A stretch of 15,635 nucleotides of DNA from an uncultured bacterium (GTDB lineage: Bacteria > Bdellovibrionota_C > UBA2361 > CAKMMH01): positions 1-15,635 of the forward strand of contig CAKMMH010000020.1 in assembly GCA_927798255.1 (NCBI GenBank). Reading direction: 5' to 3'. This document shows positions 6,636-14,906 of this stretch, in pieces. Each line of letters opens with the position of its first letter. The first letter of the stretch is position 1. The position numbers were made by a program, and so were the translations under genes. The notes under the pieces are model-generated. The model was given only the letters and a program-made list of their open reading frames with translations. It had not been told where the DNA came from and made no database searches.

Positions 6636-6681
6636 AAATGGCTGCTAGAAAGTTACAGGCTTTTTGGTGGCCGTTTTCTTT
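6636..6681 (+). terminator. Long hairpin terminator of the sigma gene
   Basis: Positions 6636-6652 (AAATGGCTGCTAGAAAG) pair without interruption with 6660-6676 around a 7-base loop. Five of the 17 pairs are G-U, so the fold is stable only as plus-strand RNA. A T-rich tail (GTTTTCTTT) follows. It lies about 65 bases after the sigma stop, with an AT-rich run between. Confidence 0.75.
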
Positions 6682-6762
6682 ATATCATTTCATTAACCTT
6701 TTTGATTGCTTTTTCTTCATTTTCATTTTTATTTTCTCTTTGCCCTTAATTTAATAAGTCTC

Positions 6763-6791
6763 TTTTTATATTTTTAAAATTTCCGTATAAT
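6763..6791 (+). promoter_or_regulatory. Probable sigma-70-type promoter for the hydrolase-transketolase operon
   Basis: TATAAT at 6786-6791 is a perfect -10 box. Seventeen bases upstream is a weak -35 (TTTTTA, 6763-6768). The start would be near 6798, giving a leader of about 65 bases. The background is very AT-rich, so the match is suggestive only. Confidence 0.4.
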
Positions 6792-6862
6792 TTATCTATG
6801 TATTTATAAATAGTGTTTTAATGTGATTTCCCTTTTAAATTGGAGATTTTAAAGGTGTTATA

Positions 6863-7669
6863 ATGATTTTTGATGAATTAAGAAAAATAGCAAAAGAATA
6901 TAATTATAAGTTACCATATTGGTTAGAAAAAAATATAGAGCCTGAGATCGTGTTTACAAATGAAAATAATGGTAAGAGAAATATTCTTCTTCTACATGGT
7001 TTATTTGGTGCAGTTTCTAATTGGGATAATATTATTGAACCATTAAAAGAGTTTGCAAATCCAATTACTATTTCTTTTCCTATCGCAACAGGAAAAATTT
7101 CTGATATCACAATTTCTTCTTTAACACTTTTAACGGAATATTTTATAAGGAAACAAAATTTTAGTAATTTAATAGTTTGTGGAAATAGCCTTGGAGGGCA
7201 TGTAGCATTAAAACTTGCATTAGAATCACCACATCTTTTTGATAAAATGATTCTTAGTGGTTCTTCTGGGCTTTACGAGCATCAAGTAGAAAAATTACCA
7301 CTAAAACCAACGGCAGAATTTGTTAGAAATCAGATGGAAAAAGTTTTTTTTAATAAAGAGTTTATTACAGATGATGGAGTTAAAAGCATAGTTGATTGCC
7401 TTTTAAATAAAAAAACATTTTTAAATTATGTAATAGCAGCAAAAAGTGCAAAACACGATAACCTAGAAAATGTTTTAGGAAATATAAATAAAGAAACACT
7501 GCTTCTTTGGGGTGAAGATGATGAGGTGACGCCTTTAGATATAGCACATACATTTAATAAATTAATCAGAAATTCTACTTTAAAAACAATAAAATCTTGT
7601 GGTCATGCTCCAATGATAGAACATCCAAAGTGGTTTGCAGATGAAATAAAAAATTTTATAACTAAATAA
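6863..7669 (+). CDS. Alpha/beta-fold hydrolase
   Basis: A 268-residue protein of the alpha/beta hydrolase superfamily, about the usual length. Visible features are the oxyanion-loop HG (H45-G46 in LLLHGLFGAVSNW), the nucleophile elbow GNSLGG with Ser109, the acid in WGEDDEVTP (most likely Asp220), and the catalytic His248 in SCGHAPMIEHP. The first 25 residues (FDELRKIAKEYNYKLPYWLE) form an extra helix before the core. The cap region around 125-200 is Lys-rich and gives no clue to substrate, which may be an ester, thioester or C-C bonded compound. No signal peptide is seen, so it is probably cytoplasmic. AAAGG lies 7 bases before the ATG. The transketolase gene starts 24 bases after the stop with the same AAAGGTGT site, so they are probably one operon; a direct pathway link is not evident. 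Confidence 0.88.
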   Translation: MIFDELRKIAKEYNYKLPYWLEKNIEPEIVFTNENNGKRNILLLHGLFGAVSNWDNIIEPLKEFANPITISFPIATGKISDITISSLTLLTEYFIRKQNFSNLIVCGNSLGGHVALKLALESPHLFDKMILSGSSGLYEHQVEKLPLKPTAEFVRNQMEKVFFNKEFITDDGVKSIVDCLLNKKTFLNYVIAAKSAKHDNLENVLGNINKETLLLWGEDDEVTPLDIAHTFNKLIRNSTLKTIKSCGHAPMIEHPKWFADEIKNFITK

Positions 7670-7693
7670 GCTTTATAAAAAGGTGTAGTGTAT

Positions 7694-9661
7694 ATGGATA
7701 ATCAAAATGTAAAATTACTTTCAAATACTATTAGAGTGCTTTCTGCTGAAATGATAGAAAAAGCAAAGTCTGGACACCCTGGAATGCCTCTTGGTGCTTC
7801 GGATATCGCATCAGTATTATGGGGGTATTTTTTAAATTTTAATCCAAGTGATCCTTTATGGGAAGGAAGAGATAGGTTTGTTTTATCTGCTGGGCATGGT
7901 TCAGCACTTTTATATTCGCTTTTACATTTATTTTCGTATGGTTTAACAATTGATGATTTAAAAAACTTTAGACAACTTGATTCAAAGACTCCTGGGCATC
8001 CAGAATTTGGTGTAACAAAGGGAGTTGAAGTTAGCACTGGGCCTCTTGGAATGGGATTTGCAAATGCAGTAGGACTTGCACTTGCTTCAAAAATTAAGCA
8101 AGCAAGATTTGGAGAGCTTTTTAATTATAATGTTTATGCAATTTGTGGTGATGGATGTCTTATGGAAGGGATTTCATCTGAGGCTGCTTCACTTGCTGGT
8201 CATTATAAACTTAATAATTTAATTTTAATTTATGATAGTAATAATATTACAATTGAAGGAAATACAAGTTTATCATTTACAGAAGATACAAAAAAGAGAT
8301 TTGAGAGCTACAATTTTTTAGTTTTAGAATGTAATGGACAAGATATTGAGAGTGCTTTTGATGCGTTAACTAAAGCTACAAATGAAAAAGAAAGACCTAG
8401 TATTATTATTGCAAAAACCACAATTGGTTTTGGAAGCGTAAATAAATCAAATACTTGTAAAGTGCATGGAAGTCCACTTGGTGCTGATGAGATAAAACTT
8501 ATGAAAGAAAATTTTGGATTTCCAAGCGATGAGTTTTTTGTTTCAAATGAAGTTAAAAGTTTTTGTGAAAGTTTAATTAATAAAAAACAAGAAAAATATA
8601 ATGCGTGGAATCAAGATTTTGAAAAGTTTAAAAGAACTAGTAAATATGAGGAGTTTAAAACATATAAAGAAAAGACTATACCAGAAAATTTAGAAAAAGA
8701 ATTATTAGAAAAAATATCTATAATTGATAATGATGCAACAAGAAGTATCTCTGGAAAAACTCTTCAAGTGTTGTCTTCTTATTTACCAAATTTAATTGGA
8801 GGTTCTGCAGATTTAGCACCTTCAAATAATACTTATTTAGCTGATTCAAAAGATGTAACAAGCAATGATTTTGAAGGAAAAAATATTCGTTTTGGTGTAA
8901 GAGAAAATGCAATGGGGGCAATTATGAATGCGTTTTCTTATGAAAAAATGTGGTTTCCATATTGTTCAACATTTTTAGTATTTTCTGATTATTTAAGACC
9001 TACTATTAGAATGGCAGCTCTTGCAAAAATTCAAACTTTATTTATTTTTACTCATGATAGTATTGCAGTAGGTGAGGATGGTCCGACACATCAGCCAGTT
9101 GAAACAATTTCTTCTTTAAGGTTAATACCAAATCTTTATGTGTTTAGGCCAGCAGATGCAATGGAAGTTGTGATGTGTTATTTAAAAGCGTTAAGTTTAA
9201 AGGAAAGCCCAAGTGCGCTTTTATTTACTAGGCAAAAGCTACCTTTACTTGAAAAGGAAGAAGGATTTAATCCACATGATATTTTTAAAGGTGCTTATAT
9301 TGTAAGAAATAAGGAAGTTTTAGATAAAGTTATCATTGCAACAGGTTCTGAAGTATCACTTGCTGTCGAGGTTTCAAAAGTGCTAGAAGAAAAAGGAGAA
9401 AAGTATAGAGTAGTTTCAATGCCATGTATGGAAGCTTTCTTAGAGCAAAGTAAAGAGTACCAAGAAAGCATAATTCCAAACACTGCAAGAATTGTAACAA
9501 TTGAAATGGGAAGTACACTAGTTTGGGGAAAATTTGTAGGAAAAGATGGAATTTCAATAGGAATAGATACTTTTGGGGAATCAGCTCCAGCTTCAAAGCT
9601 TTTAGAGAGATATGGGTTTACAGCTAATAAAATAACTGAAAAAATTTTAAGTTTATTTTAA
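7694..9661 (+). CDS. tkt: Transketolase
   Basis: A 655-residue thiamine-diphosphate enzyme that moves two-carbon units between sugar phosphates in the non-oxidative pentose phosphate pathway. Family marks: SGHPGMPLGASD with His28; the ThDP/metal motif GDGCLMEG at 152-159 with Asp153, followed by the Asn in YDSNNITIEG; FGVREN with the cofactor-activating Glu404; and GEDGPTHQPVE at 460-470 with substrate-binding His466. Order and length (pyrophosphate, pyrimidine and C-terminal domains) are standard. I chose ATG 7694 rather than GTG 7688 because AAAGG at 7679-7683 is about 10 bases from the ATG but too close to the GTG. REN replaces the more usual REH or REF after the active-site loop, a tolerated position. 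It is the second gene of the unit begun by the hydrolase. Confidence 0.96.
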   Translation: MDNQNVKLLSNTIRVLSAEMIEKAKSGHPGMPLGASDIASVLWGYFLNFNPSDPLWEGRDRFVLSAGHGSALLYSLLHLFSYGLTIDDLKNFRQLDSKTPGHPEFGVTKGVEVSTGPLGMGFANAVGLALASKIKQARFGELFNYNVYAICGDGCLMEGISSEAASLAGHYKLNNLILIYDSNNITIEGNTSLSFTEDTKKRFESYNFLVLECNGQDIESAFDALTKATNEKERPSIIIAKTTIGFGSVNKSNTCKVHGSPLGADEIKLMKENFGFPSDEFFVSNEVKSFCESLINKKQEKYNAWNQDFEKFKRTSKYEEFKTYKEKTIPENLEKELLEKISIIDNDATRSISGKTLQVLSSYLPNLIGGSADLAPSNNTYLADSKDVTSNDFEGKNIRFGVRENAMGAIMNAFSYEKMWFPYCSTFLVFSDYLRPTIRMAALAKIQTLFIFTHDSIAVGEDGPTHQPVETISSLRLIPNLYVFRPADAMEVVMCYLKALSLKESPSALLFTRQKLPLLEKEEGFNPHDIFKGAYIVRNKEVLDKVIIATGSEVSLAVEVSKVLEEKGEKYRVVSMPCMEAFLEQSKEYQESIIPNTARIVTIEMGSTLVWGKFVGKDGISIGIDTFGESAPASKLLERYGFTANKITEKILSLF

Positions 9662-9807
9662 TAATATTATTATTTCTTTATAATTTTAAAGGGAAAAATT
9701 AATACCCAAACGATCCTTATGCTGTTTTCAAGGTAAAAAATGTAAATTTAATTTATTGCCCATAGAAACTTTGATATTAATGTACTTTTTTCTTTGTTTA
9801 TAAATGA

Positions 9808-9836
9808 TCCCTAAATTAAGGGATAGAGCTTTTTTT
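9808..9836 (+). terminator. Possible terminator after transketolase
   Basis: TCCCT (9808-9812) pairs with AGGGA (9819-9823), and after six bases a run of seven T follows. It is about 150 bases from the tkt stop and the stem is only five pairs, so the call is weak. The rest of 9662-9918 is AT-rich with no gene. Confidence 0.35.
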
Positions 9837-9918
9837 GAACCAAATTAAAGTCTTTTTTCATCAAATATACTAGATTATGGTTGTTAATATTTTGAATAAA
9901 TAATTTAAGGATTCTAAA

Positions 9919-9984
9919 GAAACACTGATTATCGCAAAATTTTAGTCGACCCCATGTGGAATATTTTGAATTAATTAGTGTTTC
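9919..9984. repeat. Small palindromic (MITE-like) element before the broken acyltransferase gene
   Basis: The ends are an imperfect inverted repeat: GAAACACTGATTATCGCAAAA at the left, and GAAACACTAATTAATTCAAAA when the right end is read on the minus strand. The centre is GTCGACCCCATGTGG. The right end matches the outer end of repeat copy B (GAAACAC, three differing bases, TTAATTCAAAAT). It ends 15 bases before the acyltransferase ATG. No transposase gene is nearby, so it would be non-autonomous. Confidence 0.5.
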
Positions 9985-9999
9985 CCTAAAAAGAAATGT

Positions 10000-11070
10000 A
10001 TGAATAATAGAGCTGATCAACTTCAATTTTTCCGTTTTTGTGCATTTTTGTTGATATGTGCTCATCATATGGGAAGATGTCAGCTCTCGTGGTTTCCACA
10101 TGGAAATGGTGCTGCGAATGCGGTAGAATTTTTCATAGTATTAAGTGGGGCAGTAATAGGAATATCATCTTATAAAAGAGAAATTAAATGTTCATTTAGT
10201 AATATATTTGTCTATATTAAAAAGAAAATAAAATTGTTTTACCCTTTATATTTTATTACTACTATTTTTACAATAATTTTTTCGCCGATCCTTAATAACC
10301 TAATAGCGCATAATTTTGTTGGTTCTAAAAGAGAATTATGGCAGCTCGTAAAAAATTTATTTTTGATACAATCCTGGTTCCTCACGAGTTATTTTTCGTT
10401 TAATGGAGTTGGTTGGTTTTTGTCTACGATAATGTTTCTTTATTTTATAAATATACCACTTAGGGCAATAGCTACAAAGATATGTAAATTAAAATATGCA
10501 GAGGTAATATATATTGGTATTATATTAAGTTTTTACTAGTTAACATGGTTGTATTGTTATTTTACAAGAAATACGAATATGGAATATACCCAATATGTAT
10601 TACCTGTTTCGAGAATAGGCGAATATATATGTGGTATGTCTTTAGGATATTTAATATGTTTGATAAATCAAAAAGTTACTAAAAATGAAATAATGACTAT
10701 TCTTTTTACCATATTTGAAATATTAACTGTAATGGTATGGATTGGGAATATGTATATGCCCATTAAGTCATGGCATTATAGGATTGTGCATTGGATTATT
10801 ATAAATCTTTTTTTGATTTTTGTTTTCGGTATTGGAAGGGGGAAAATATCTGATTTTTTTAAATTGAATTTTTTAAGATATTTAGGTGACATCTCTTTTG
10901 AATGTTTTTTGTTACATCAGATTATTATTACATTGTACATGAGATACGTCAATCTTGGCACGGGAGATAATCTAGGGAAATTAATTTCATTATTGTTTTG
11001 TATTTTTATGACTGTAATGATTGCAAATTTGATTACTAAAAGTAAATATAGAAAAAGAGTAAGAGTTTAA
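10000..11070 (+). pseudogene. Acyltransferase family 3 membrane protein, split by one in-frame amber codon
   Basis: One frame runs from ATG 10000 to TAA 11068-11070 (356 codons, the usual size for this family), interrupted only by TAG at 10537-10539 (codon 180). Before it: QLQFFRFCAFLLICAHHMGRC, then NAVEFFIVLSGAVIGISSYKR and VGWFLSTIMFLYFINIPL. After it: SRIGEYICGMSLGYLICL and RYLGDISFECFLLHQIIITLYMRYV. These are the N- and C-terminal marks of Acyl_transf_3 proteins, integral membrane enzymes that O-acylate surface sugars. About ten hydrophobic segments are expected and are spread over both parts. No frameshift accompanies the stop, so the loss is recent, a sequencing error, or read through. 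Two short proteins would be unlikely to fold alone. No sugar-polymer genes adjoin, so the target is unknown. Confidence 0.85.
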
Positions 11071-11173
11071 TTATAAGTGAACTTTGTTGCTAGTATTGTG
11101 TAGTGAGGCATAGCTAAAACTAGCTTTCTGAAAGTTGAAAGCAAAAGCGTCCAATCGTAAAGAATTACTCATG

Positions 11174-11296
11174 AAAATTGACGAGGCACAAAAAGCACGA
11201 GGTATTTTGATTAGTTGATGCGAAAACGTACTTTTGTAAGGTGAGCAATCGACATCATCAAAATAACGAAGCAAATTTTGATGCATCGTCAATCTT
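11174..11296 (-). repeat. Palindromic intergenic element, copy 2, at the 3' end of the DUF5658-like gene
   Basis: Read on the minus strand it starts five bases after the TAA of the gene at 11299-11649 with ATTGACGATGCATC, continues through TTCGTTATTTTGATGATG, and ends GTGCCTCGTCAATTTT. The two ends are inverted repeats of each other. It is a diverged copy of the element directly behind rpsA (2160-2286), in the same orientation relative to the gene it follows. The 103 bases between the acyltransferase stop and this element hold nothing recognised. Confidence 0.72.
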
Positions 11297-11298
11297 CA

Positions 11299-11649
11299 TT
11301 ATAGGCTTTGGCTGATAAGAATAGTCCAAGGAGCAATAGCAAAGCTAAAATAAATAACGATAACACCTTTTAATGCTACCTTTATCCATTTAACTTGATT
11401 TGAAAGATAAACTAGAGCAATTATTGTTGCAATAGCAAATGCTTTTGAAACAACTAATGCAGTTAATGTTCCGCAATTTTCCATTACACATCTTAAAAGA
11501 GAATTGCCTTCCATTCCTGTTCCAAAAAGATTCATTCCAATGTTTGTTAATATTGCATCTAAAACTTGTAAAGATATAAGTATAAGACCTAAAACGATAA
11601 CTTCTTTTGAAGGTGTATTGATGTTTGATTTAACGTTATTGTTTGCCAT
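11299..11649 (-). CDS. Small integral membrane protein, DUF5658-like
   Basis: A 116-residue protein starting MANNNVKSNINTPSKE, with three hydrophobic segments at about 18-43, 60-85 and 88-113. The first helix contains LQVLDAILTNIGM, the following loop GMEGNSLLRCVMENCG, and the second helix begins with ALVVSKAFAI. The spaced Asp, Glu-Gly-Asn and Lys pattern resembles DUF5658-type predicted membrane proteins, whose function is not known. I chose ATG 11649 because GGGAG stands 11 bases before it; a GTG at 11667 is possible but overlaps that site. Low GC and plain codon use match the window. It faces the broken acyltransferase gene tail to tail, separated by the palindromic element. Confidence 0.65.
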   Translation of the reverse strand: MANNNVKSNINTPSKEVIVLGLILISLQVLDAILTNIGMNLFGTGMEGNSLLRCVMENCGTLTALVVSKAFAIATIIALVYLSNQVKWIKVALKGVIVIYFSFAIAPWTILISQSL

Positions 11650-11756
11650 ATAATTTTTCACTCCCACAAACTTAAAAGTAAATCATAATCAGGCCTTAAG
11701 TAAATAGTGCTTCAAAAATTCAAAGAAATTCTTAAAAATATAATAATTGCGATATG

Positions 11757-12572
11757 TTATCTTTTTTCTTTTTTGTTATTTTTGTCAGATGAAATTAATT
11801 GAAGTTGCTTAATATCAATATATTTATCTAGCTTGTTAAGTATGCGAATTTTTAATGCAGAAATATGACTTTGGCTTTTAAACCCACATTTTTTACATAT
11901 TTTCATTTGAGTATGCATTTTTTCACCAAATAAACCAAAAGAATATATCAATAAAATGAAAAATAATTTTACTTATTGAATAAGAAGAAAATGATAGACC
12001 TTTGTTAAGATTGTATTTATCAATTGCTAGCATTAATCCATCTATTCCTATTGAAAAAAGTTCATCTTTTTTTGCCTATTTTTCGTATGAAATTTTATTT
12101 TTATAGCTTTTTTTATTAAATACTGATTTTCAATAATCAATTGATTTCTTAATTGTATTACCAAATCACATTTAGTTATTACATTGGTAATTGCTCTTTG
12201 ATGCTCTACGCTCATTGTGTTTAGTTCTTGGTTAAGGACAGTATCTTTTATATTGTTTATGATTGCTGTATACAACTGTGTTGTCAAATTTTAGAACGAA
12301 ATCTTTAAGACTAGAATAATCAATATCATTATTTTGTTCATATGATTGTGTTAAATAATTAAGTTTAGTATTAACTTTTTTTTGTATAATTGATTAAAAA
12401 GATTTGTATTTTTTGGCTTTAGATTATCTGTAAGATAAGATTTTACAAATGAAATTATGTATGGATAGAGTCCTTTTGTCTTACAGAATTTCTTTAAAAT
12501 TTTACTATCTTGCAAAGCATTATAAAACACATTAATCTTTATAATAATAAATACTTTTTTAAAGGAGTGCAA
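11757..12572 (-). pseudogene. Decayed sigma-70-family gene with several frameshifts
   Basis: No single frame survives, but fragments read in order on the minus strand give a sigma-factor core. At 12287-12048 is MSVEHQRAITNVITKCDL followed by RNQLIIENQYLIKKAIKIKF, like the region 1.2/2.1 pattern LI..N..LV..IA..Y. In another frame, 12075-11923 gives KDELFSIGIDGLMLAIDKY and NLNKGLSFSSYSISKII, matching the consensus DLI..G..GL..A..K(F/Y)....G..FS.Y...(W)I. Upstream (12572-12351) and downstream (11951-11757) frames with KNTNLFNQLYKKK and ISALKIRILNKLDKY may be the rest, but show no family mark. Shifts fall at or near homopolymers (T8 at 12376-12383 and T7 at about 12067-12073, plus strand), and others near 12285 and 11945. 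Regions 3 and 4 are not recognisable. The true ends are uncertain. Confidence 0.6.
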
Positions 12573-12577
12573 TTTCT

Positions 12578-14218
12578 ATGGATTTTCAAACAATTAATAC
12601 TACGCCGTATTTAGACCAAAAACCTGGGACTGCAGGATTAAGAAAAAAAACAAAAGTTTATATGCAAGATAATTACACAGCAAACTTTGTTCAATCTATT
12701 TTTGATGTCGTAAAAGAAAGAGGATTAGTCTTAGAAAATTCTAGTTTTGTAATAGGAGGAGATGGTCGTTTTTATTACAAACAAGCACTTCAAATTATTG
12801 CTAAAATTGCTATTGCAAATGGTGTTAAAAGGCTTGTAATTGCAAAAGATGGATTTTGTTCAAGTCCTGCAATTTCAACAATTATTAGAAAGTATGGACT
12901 TCAAGGTGGATTTATTTTGACTGCAAGCCATAATCCTGGGGGGGAAAACTCAGATTTTGGAATTAAGTATGAGGTAGAAAATGGTGGAGGTGCACCATCA
13001 GAAATAACAGATGCAATTTATGAAAATACTAAAATTATTTCAGAATATAAGACACTTAATTGTGATGATATTGATATAAGTTATATCCATAAAGAAACAA
13101 TTTCAAATACTGAAATAGAAATTATTGATGGATTTATTGATCATGTTGAGCTTTTAGAAAGACTTTTTGATTTTGACGCTATAAGAAATTTCTTTAAAAG
13201 TGGTTTCAAATTTAGATTTGATGCAATGAACGCTGTAACTGGACCAGAAGCAAAATATCTATTTGAAGAAGTTTTAGGTGCTCCAAAGGGAACTGTAATA
13301 AGAGATGTTCCAATGGAAGATTTTGGCGGTATTCATCCTGATCCAAATTTAACATACAATAAAGAACTTGCGGATTTTATGTACTCTCAAGATGCTACTG
13401 ACCTTGGCGCAGCGTGTGATGGCGATGGCGATAGAAATATGATAGTAGGTAGAAACTTTTTTGTAAGCCCAGGCGATAGTTTGGCTTTAATTGTTGAAAG
13501 AGCAAAGGAGTGTATTCCTAGTTTTAAAAATGAACTTTATGGAGTTGCACGTTCTATGCCTACTTCTACTCAAGTAGATAAAGTTGCTAGTGCTTTAGGA
13601 ATTGATTGCTATGAAGTGCCAACAGGTTGGAAATTTTTTGCAAATTTAATGGATGCTAAAAAGTGCTCAATTTGTGGAGAGGAAAGTTTTGGAACAAGCT
13701 CAGACCATATCCGTGAAAAAGATGGTCTTTGGGCAATTCTTTGCTGGATAAATATAATGGCAAAAACAGGTCTTTCAGTAAAAGAGCTTATGACAAAGCA
13801 TTGGGAACGCTTTGGAAGATGTTATTATCAAAGACAAGATTTTGAGAATTTGGACTTAGATGCGGCAAACAAGATGTTTGCAGATATTAGAGAAAATTTA
13901 CAAAGCTTTAAGGGAATAAGTTTCGCAGGTTCTAAAATCACAAATATTGATGATTTTTGCTATAATGACCCAGTAGATGGAAGTGTAACGCCAAAGCAAG
14001 GAATTAGAATTTACTTAGAAGGTGGAAGTAGGGTGGTATTTAGACTTTCAGGGACAGGTTCATCTGGTGCAACCTTAAGAGTTTATTTAGAAAAGTATGA
14101 AAAAGAGGATATTTTAAGTGACCCTAATCAAAAATTAAAAGCCTTAGGGGATGCTGTGATGGGTTTTTTAAATATTAAAGAAAGATTTAATGTTACAGGA
14201 CCTACAGTAACTACTTAA
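12578..14218 (+). CDS. pgm: Phosphoglucomutase, alpha-D-glucose phosphate-specific
   Basis: A 546-residue phosphohexomutase that interconverts glucose 1-phosphate and glucose 6-phosphate, linking glycolysis to glycogen and nucleotide-sugar synthesis. Features in order: the N-terminal PGTAGLRKK at 16-24; the active-site TASHNPGG with phosphoserine Ser117; the metal loop DGDGDR with Asp281, Asp283 and Asp285; the sugar-specificity loop GEESFG at 367-372; and the phosphate-binding RLSGTGSSGATLR at 489-501. Length and motifs match the Pgm type with the long form of about 545 residues. A strong site, AAAGGAG at 12561-12567, lies 10 bases before the ATG. It diverges from the decayed sigma gene. Next to it, on the other strand, is a sugar kinase; both would serve activated-sugar pools, but they are separate transcription units. 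Confidence 0.96.
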   Translation: MDFQTINTTPYLDQKPGTAGLRKKTKVYMQDNYTANFVQSIFDVVKERGLVLENSSFVIGGDGRFYYKQALQIIAKIAIANGVKRLVIAKDGFCSSPAISTIIRKYGLQGGFILTASHNPGGENSDFGIKYEVENGGGAPSEITDAIYENTKIISEYKTLNCDDIDISYIHKETISNTEIEIIDGFIDHVELLERLFDFDAIRNFFKSGFKFRFDAMNAVTGPEAKYLFEEVLGAPKGTVIRDVPMEDFGGIHPDPNLTYNKELADFMYSQDATDLGAACDGDGDRNMIVGRNFFVSPGDSLALIVERAKECIPSFKNELYGVARSMPTSTQVDKVASALGIDCYEVPTGWKFFANLMDAKKCSICGEESFGTSSDHIREKDGLWAILCWINIMAKTGLSVKELMTKHWERFGRCYYQRQDFENLDLDAANKMFADIRENLQSFKGISFAGSKITNIDDFCYNDPVDGSVTPKQGIRIYLEGGSRVVFRLSGTGSSGATLRVYLEKYEKEDILSDPNQKLKALGDAVMGFLNIKERFNVTGPTVTT

Positions 14219-14229
14219 TTTAATTTCTG

Positions 14230-14258
14230 TTGACATCTAAAAAATTTATTTATAAAAT
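14230..14258 (+). promoter_or_regulatory. Consensus sigma-70 promoter for the orphan gene at 14336
   Basis: TTGACA (14230-14235) is a perfect -35 box. A 17-base spacer leads to TAAAAT (14253-14258), five of six -10 bases. The predicted start near 14265 gives a leader of about 70 bases. This is the best promoter match in the window. Confidence 0.7.
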
Positions 14259-14335
14259 ATCAATTCTTGCGACAAAATTTCTAAATTAGCATTGGTTGCT
14301 GGTTTTTTGTTGCAAGATAACATAGAAAGGTTTAT

Positions 14336-14863
14336 ATGGCTGACAGAATTTCTGTTTCTGGTGATGTCGAGGCTCATGGCGACGAATGCGCTATTGGCAT
14401 TCTCGATAGCAGGTTTAATTTGAGTGGGGTTTTTTATCCTCCTGATTTTCCCCCTCGGATTTACAAAATCGACCGTCTTAATATCCAAGAAGATGGTTGG
14501 ACCGGGAATTTACCTCGTAAGATCGGCGAAGTCGAAATGACGTACACGTTCGAGGGATTCACCTGTGCTATCGCGAGGAAGCTTTCCGAGTACCTCGTAG
14601 ACTGCGAGGTTGATACGAGGGAATACCCTTTGATAATCATAGGAAAAACTCTTCCTAGTTGGACGCTATACAGTTATGGTAAGTTCAAAATGTATTATAT
14701 GGGCGGAGCTAATAATCCCACTGTGAAAGATATCCTGAAAGAGCGCTGGATTAGAAAAATAGCAGGATTAGATCCTAATATTATTAAGGTTGTCACTAAA
14801 AGTGATATCGAACACTTTAATAGAAAAAGTTATGGTGAGCTTAGCGCTCGTTACAACCTGTAA
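14336..14863 (+). CDS. Hypothetical protein of unknown family, higher GC than its surroundings
   Basis: A 175-residue soluble protein, not recognised. It has no signal peptide or membrane segment. The N-terminal half (MADRISVSGDVEAHGDECAIGILDSR, later FEGFTCAIARKLSEYLVD) suggests alternating strands and a helix. The middle has EYPLIIIGKTLPSWTLYSYGKF. The C-terminal third is basic and probably helical (KDILKERWIRKIAGL, DIEHFNRKSYGELSARYNL). GAAAGG stands 5 bases before the ATG. Composition is unlike the neighbours: positions 14521-14580 have 32 of 60 G+C, against 12 of 60 at 13021-13080 in pgm, and codons such as CGC, CTC and TCG appear; the last third is nearer to local composition. With its own promoter and terminator it looks like a self-contained acquired unit, or a gene under strong codon selection. 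I propose no function. Confidence 0.8.
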   Translation: MADRISVSGDVEAHGDECAIGILDSRFNLSGVFYPPDFPPRIYKIDRLNIQEDGWTGNLPRKIGEVEMTYTFEGFTCAIARKLSEYLVDCEVDTREYPLIIIGKTLPSWTLYSYGKFKMYYMGGANNPTVKDILKERWIRKIAGLDPNIIKVVTKSDIEHFNRKSYGELSARYNL

Positions 14864-14906
14864 AGGTCGTATGTAAAGTCAGTGCTGTGCTGTTCGAACC
14901 GAATGA

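Noticed and set aside
7688..9661. GTG at 7688 as the transketolase start
   Set aside because: It is too close to the AAAGG site; ATG 7694 has normal spacing and gives the usual N-terminus.
9811..10101. Minus-strand frame of 96 codons before and inside the acyltransferase gene
   Set aside because: It crosses the palindromic element and the coding start of a recognised gene, and shows no family features.
11071..11292. Minus-strand frame of 73 codons over palindromic element copy 2
   Set aside because: It is made almost entirely of the repeat and its flank, so it is not an independent gene.
12351..12572. Separate small gene on the minus strand just before pgm
   Set aside because: Its only start is a TTG without a ribosome site beside the pgm Shine-Dalgarno; it is better read as part of the decayed sigma-gene region.
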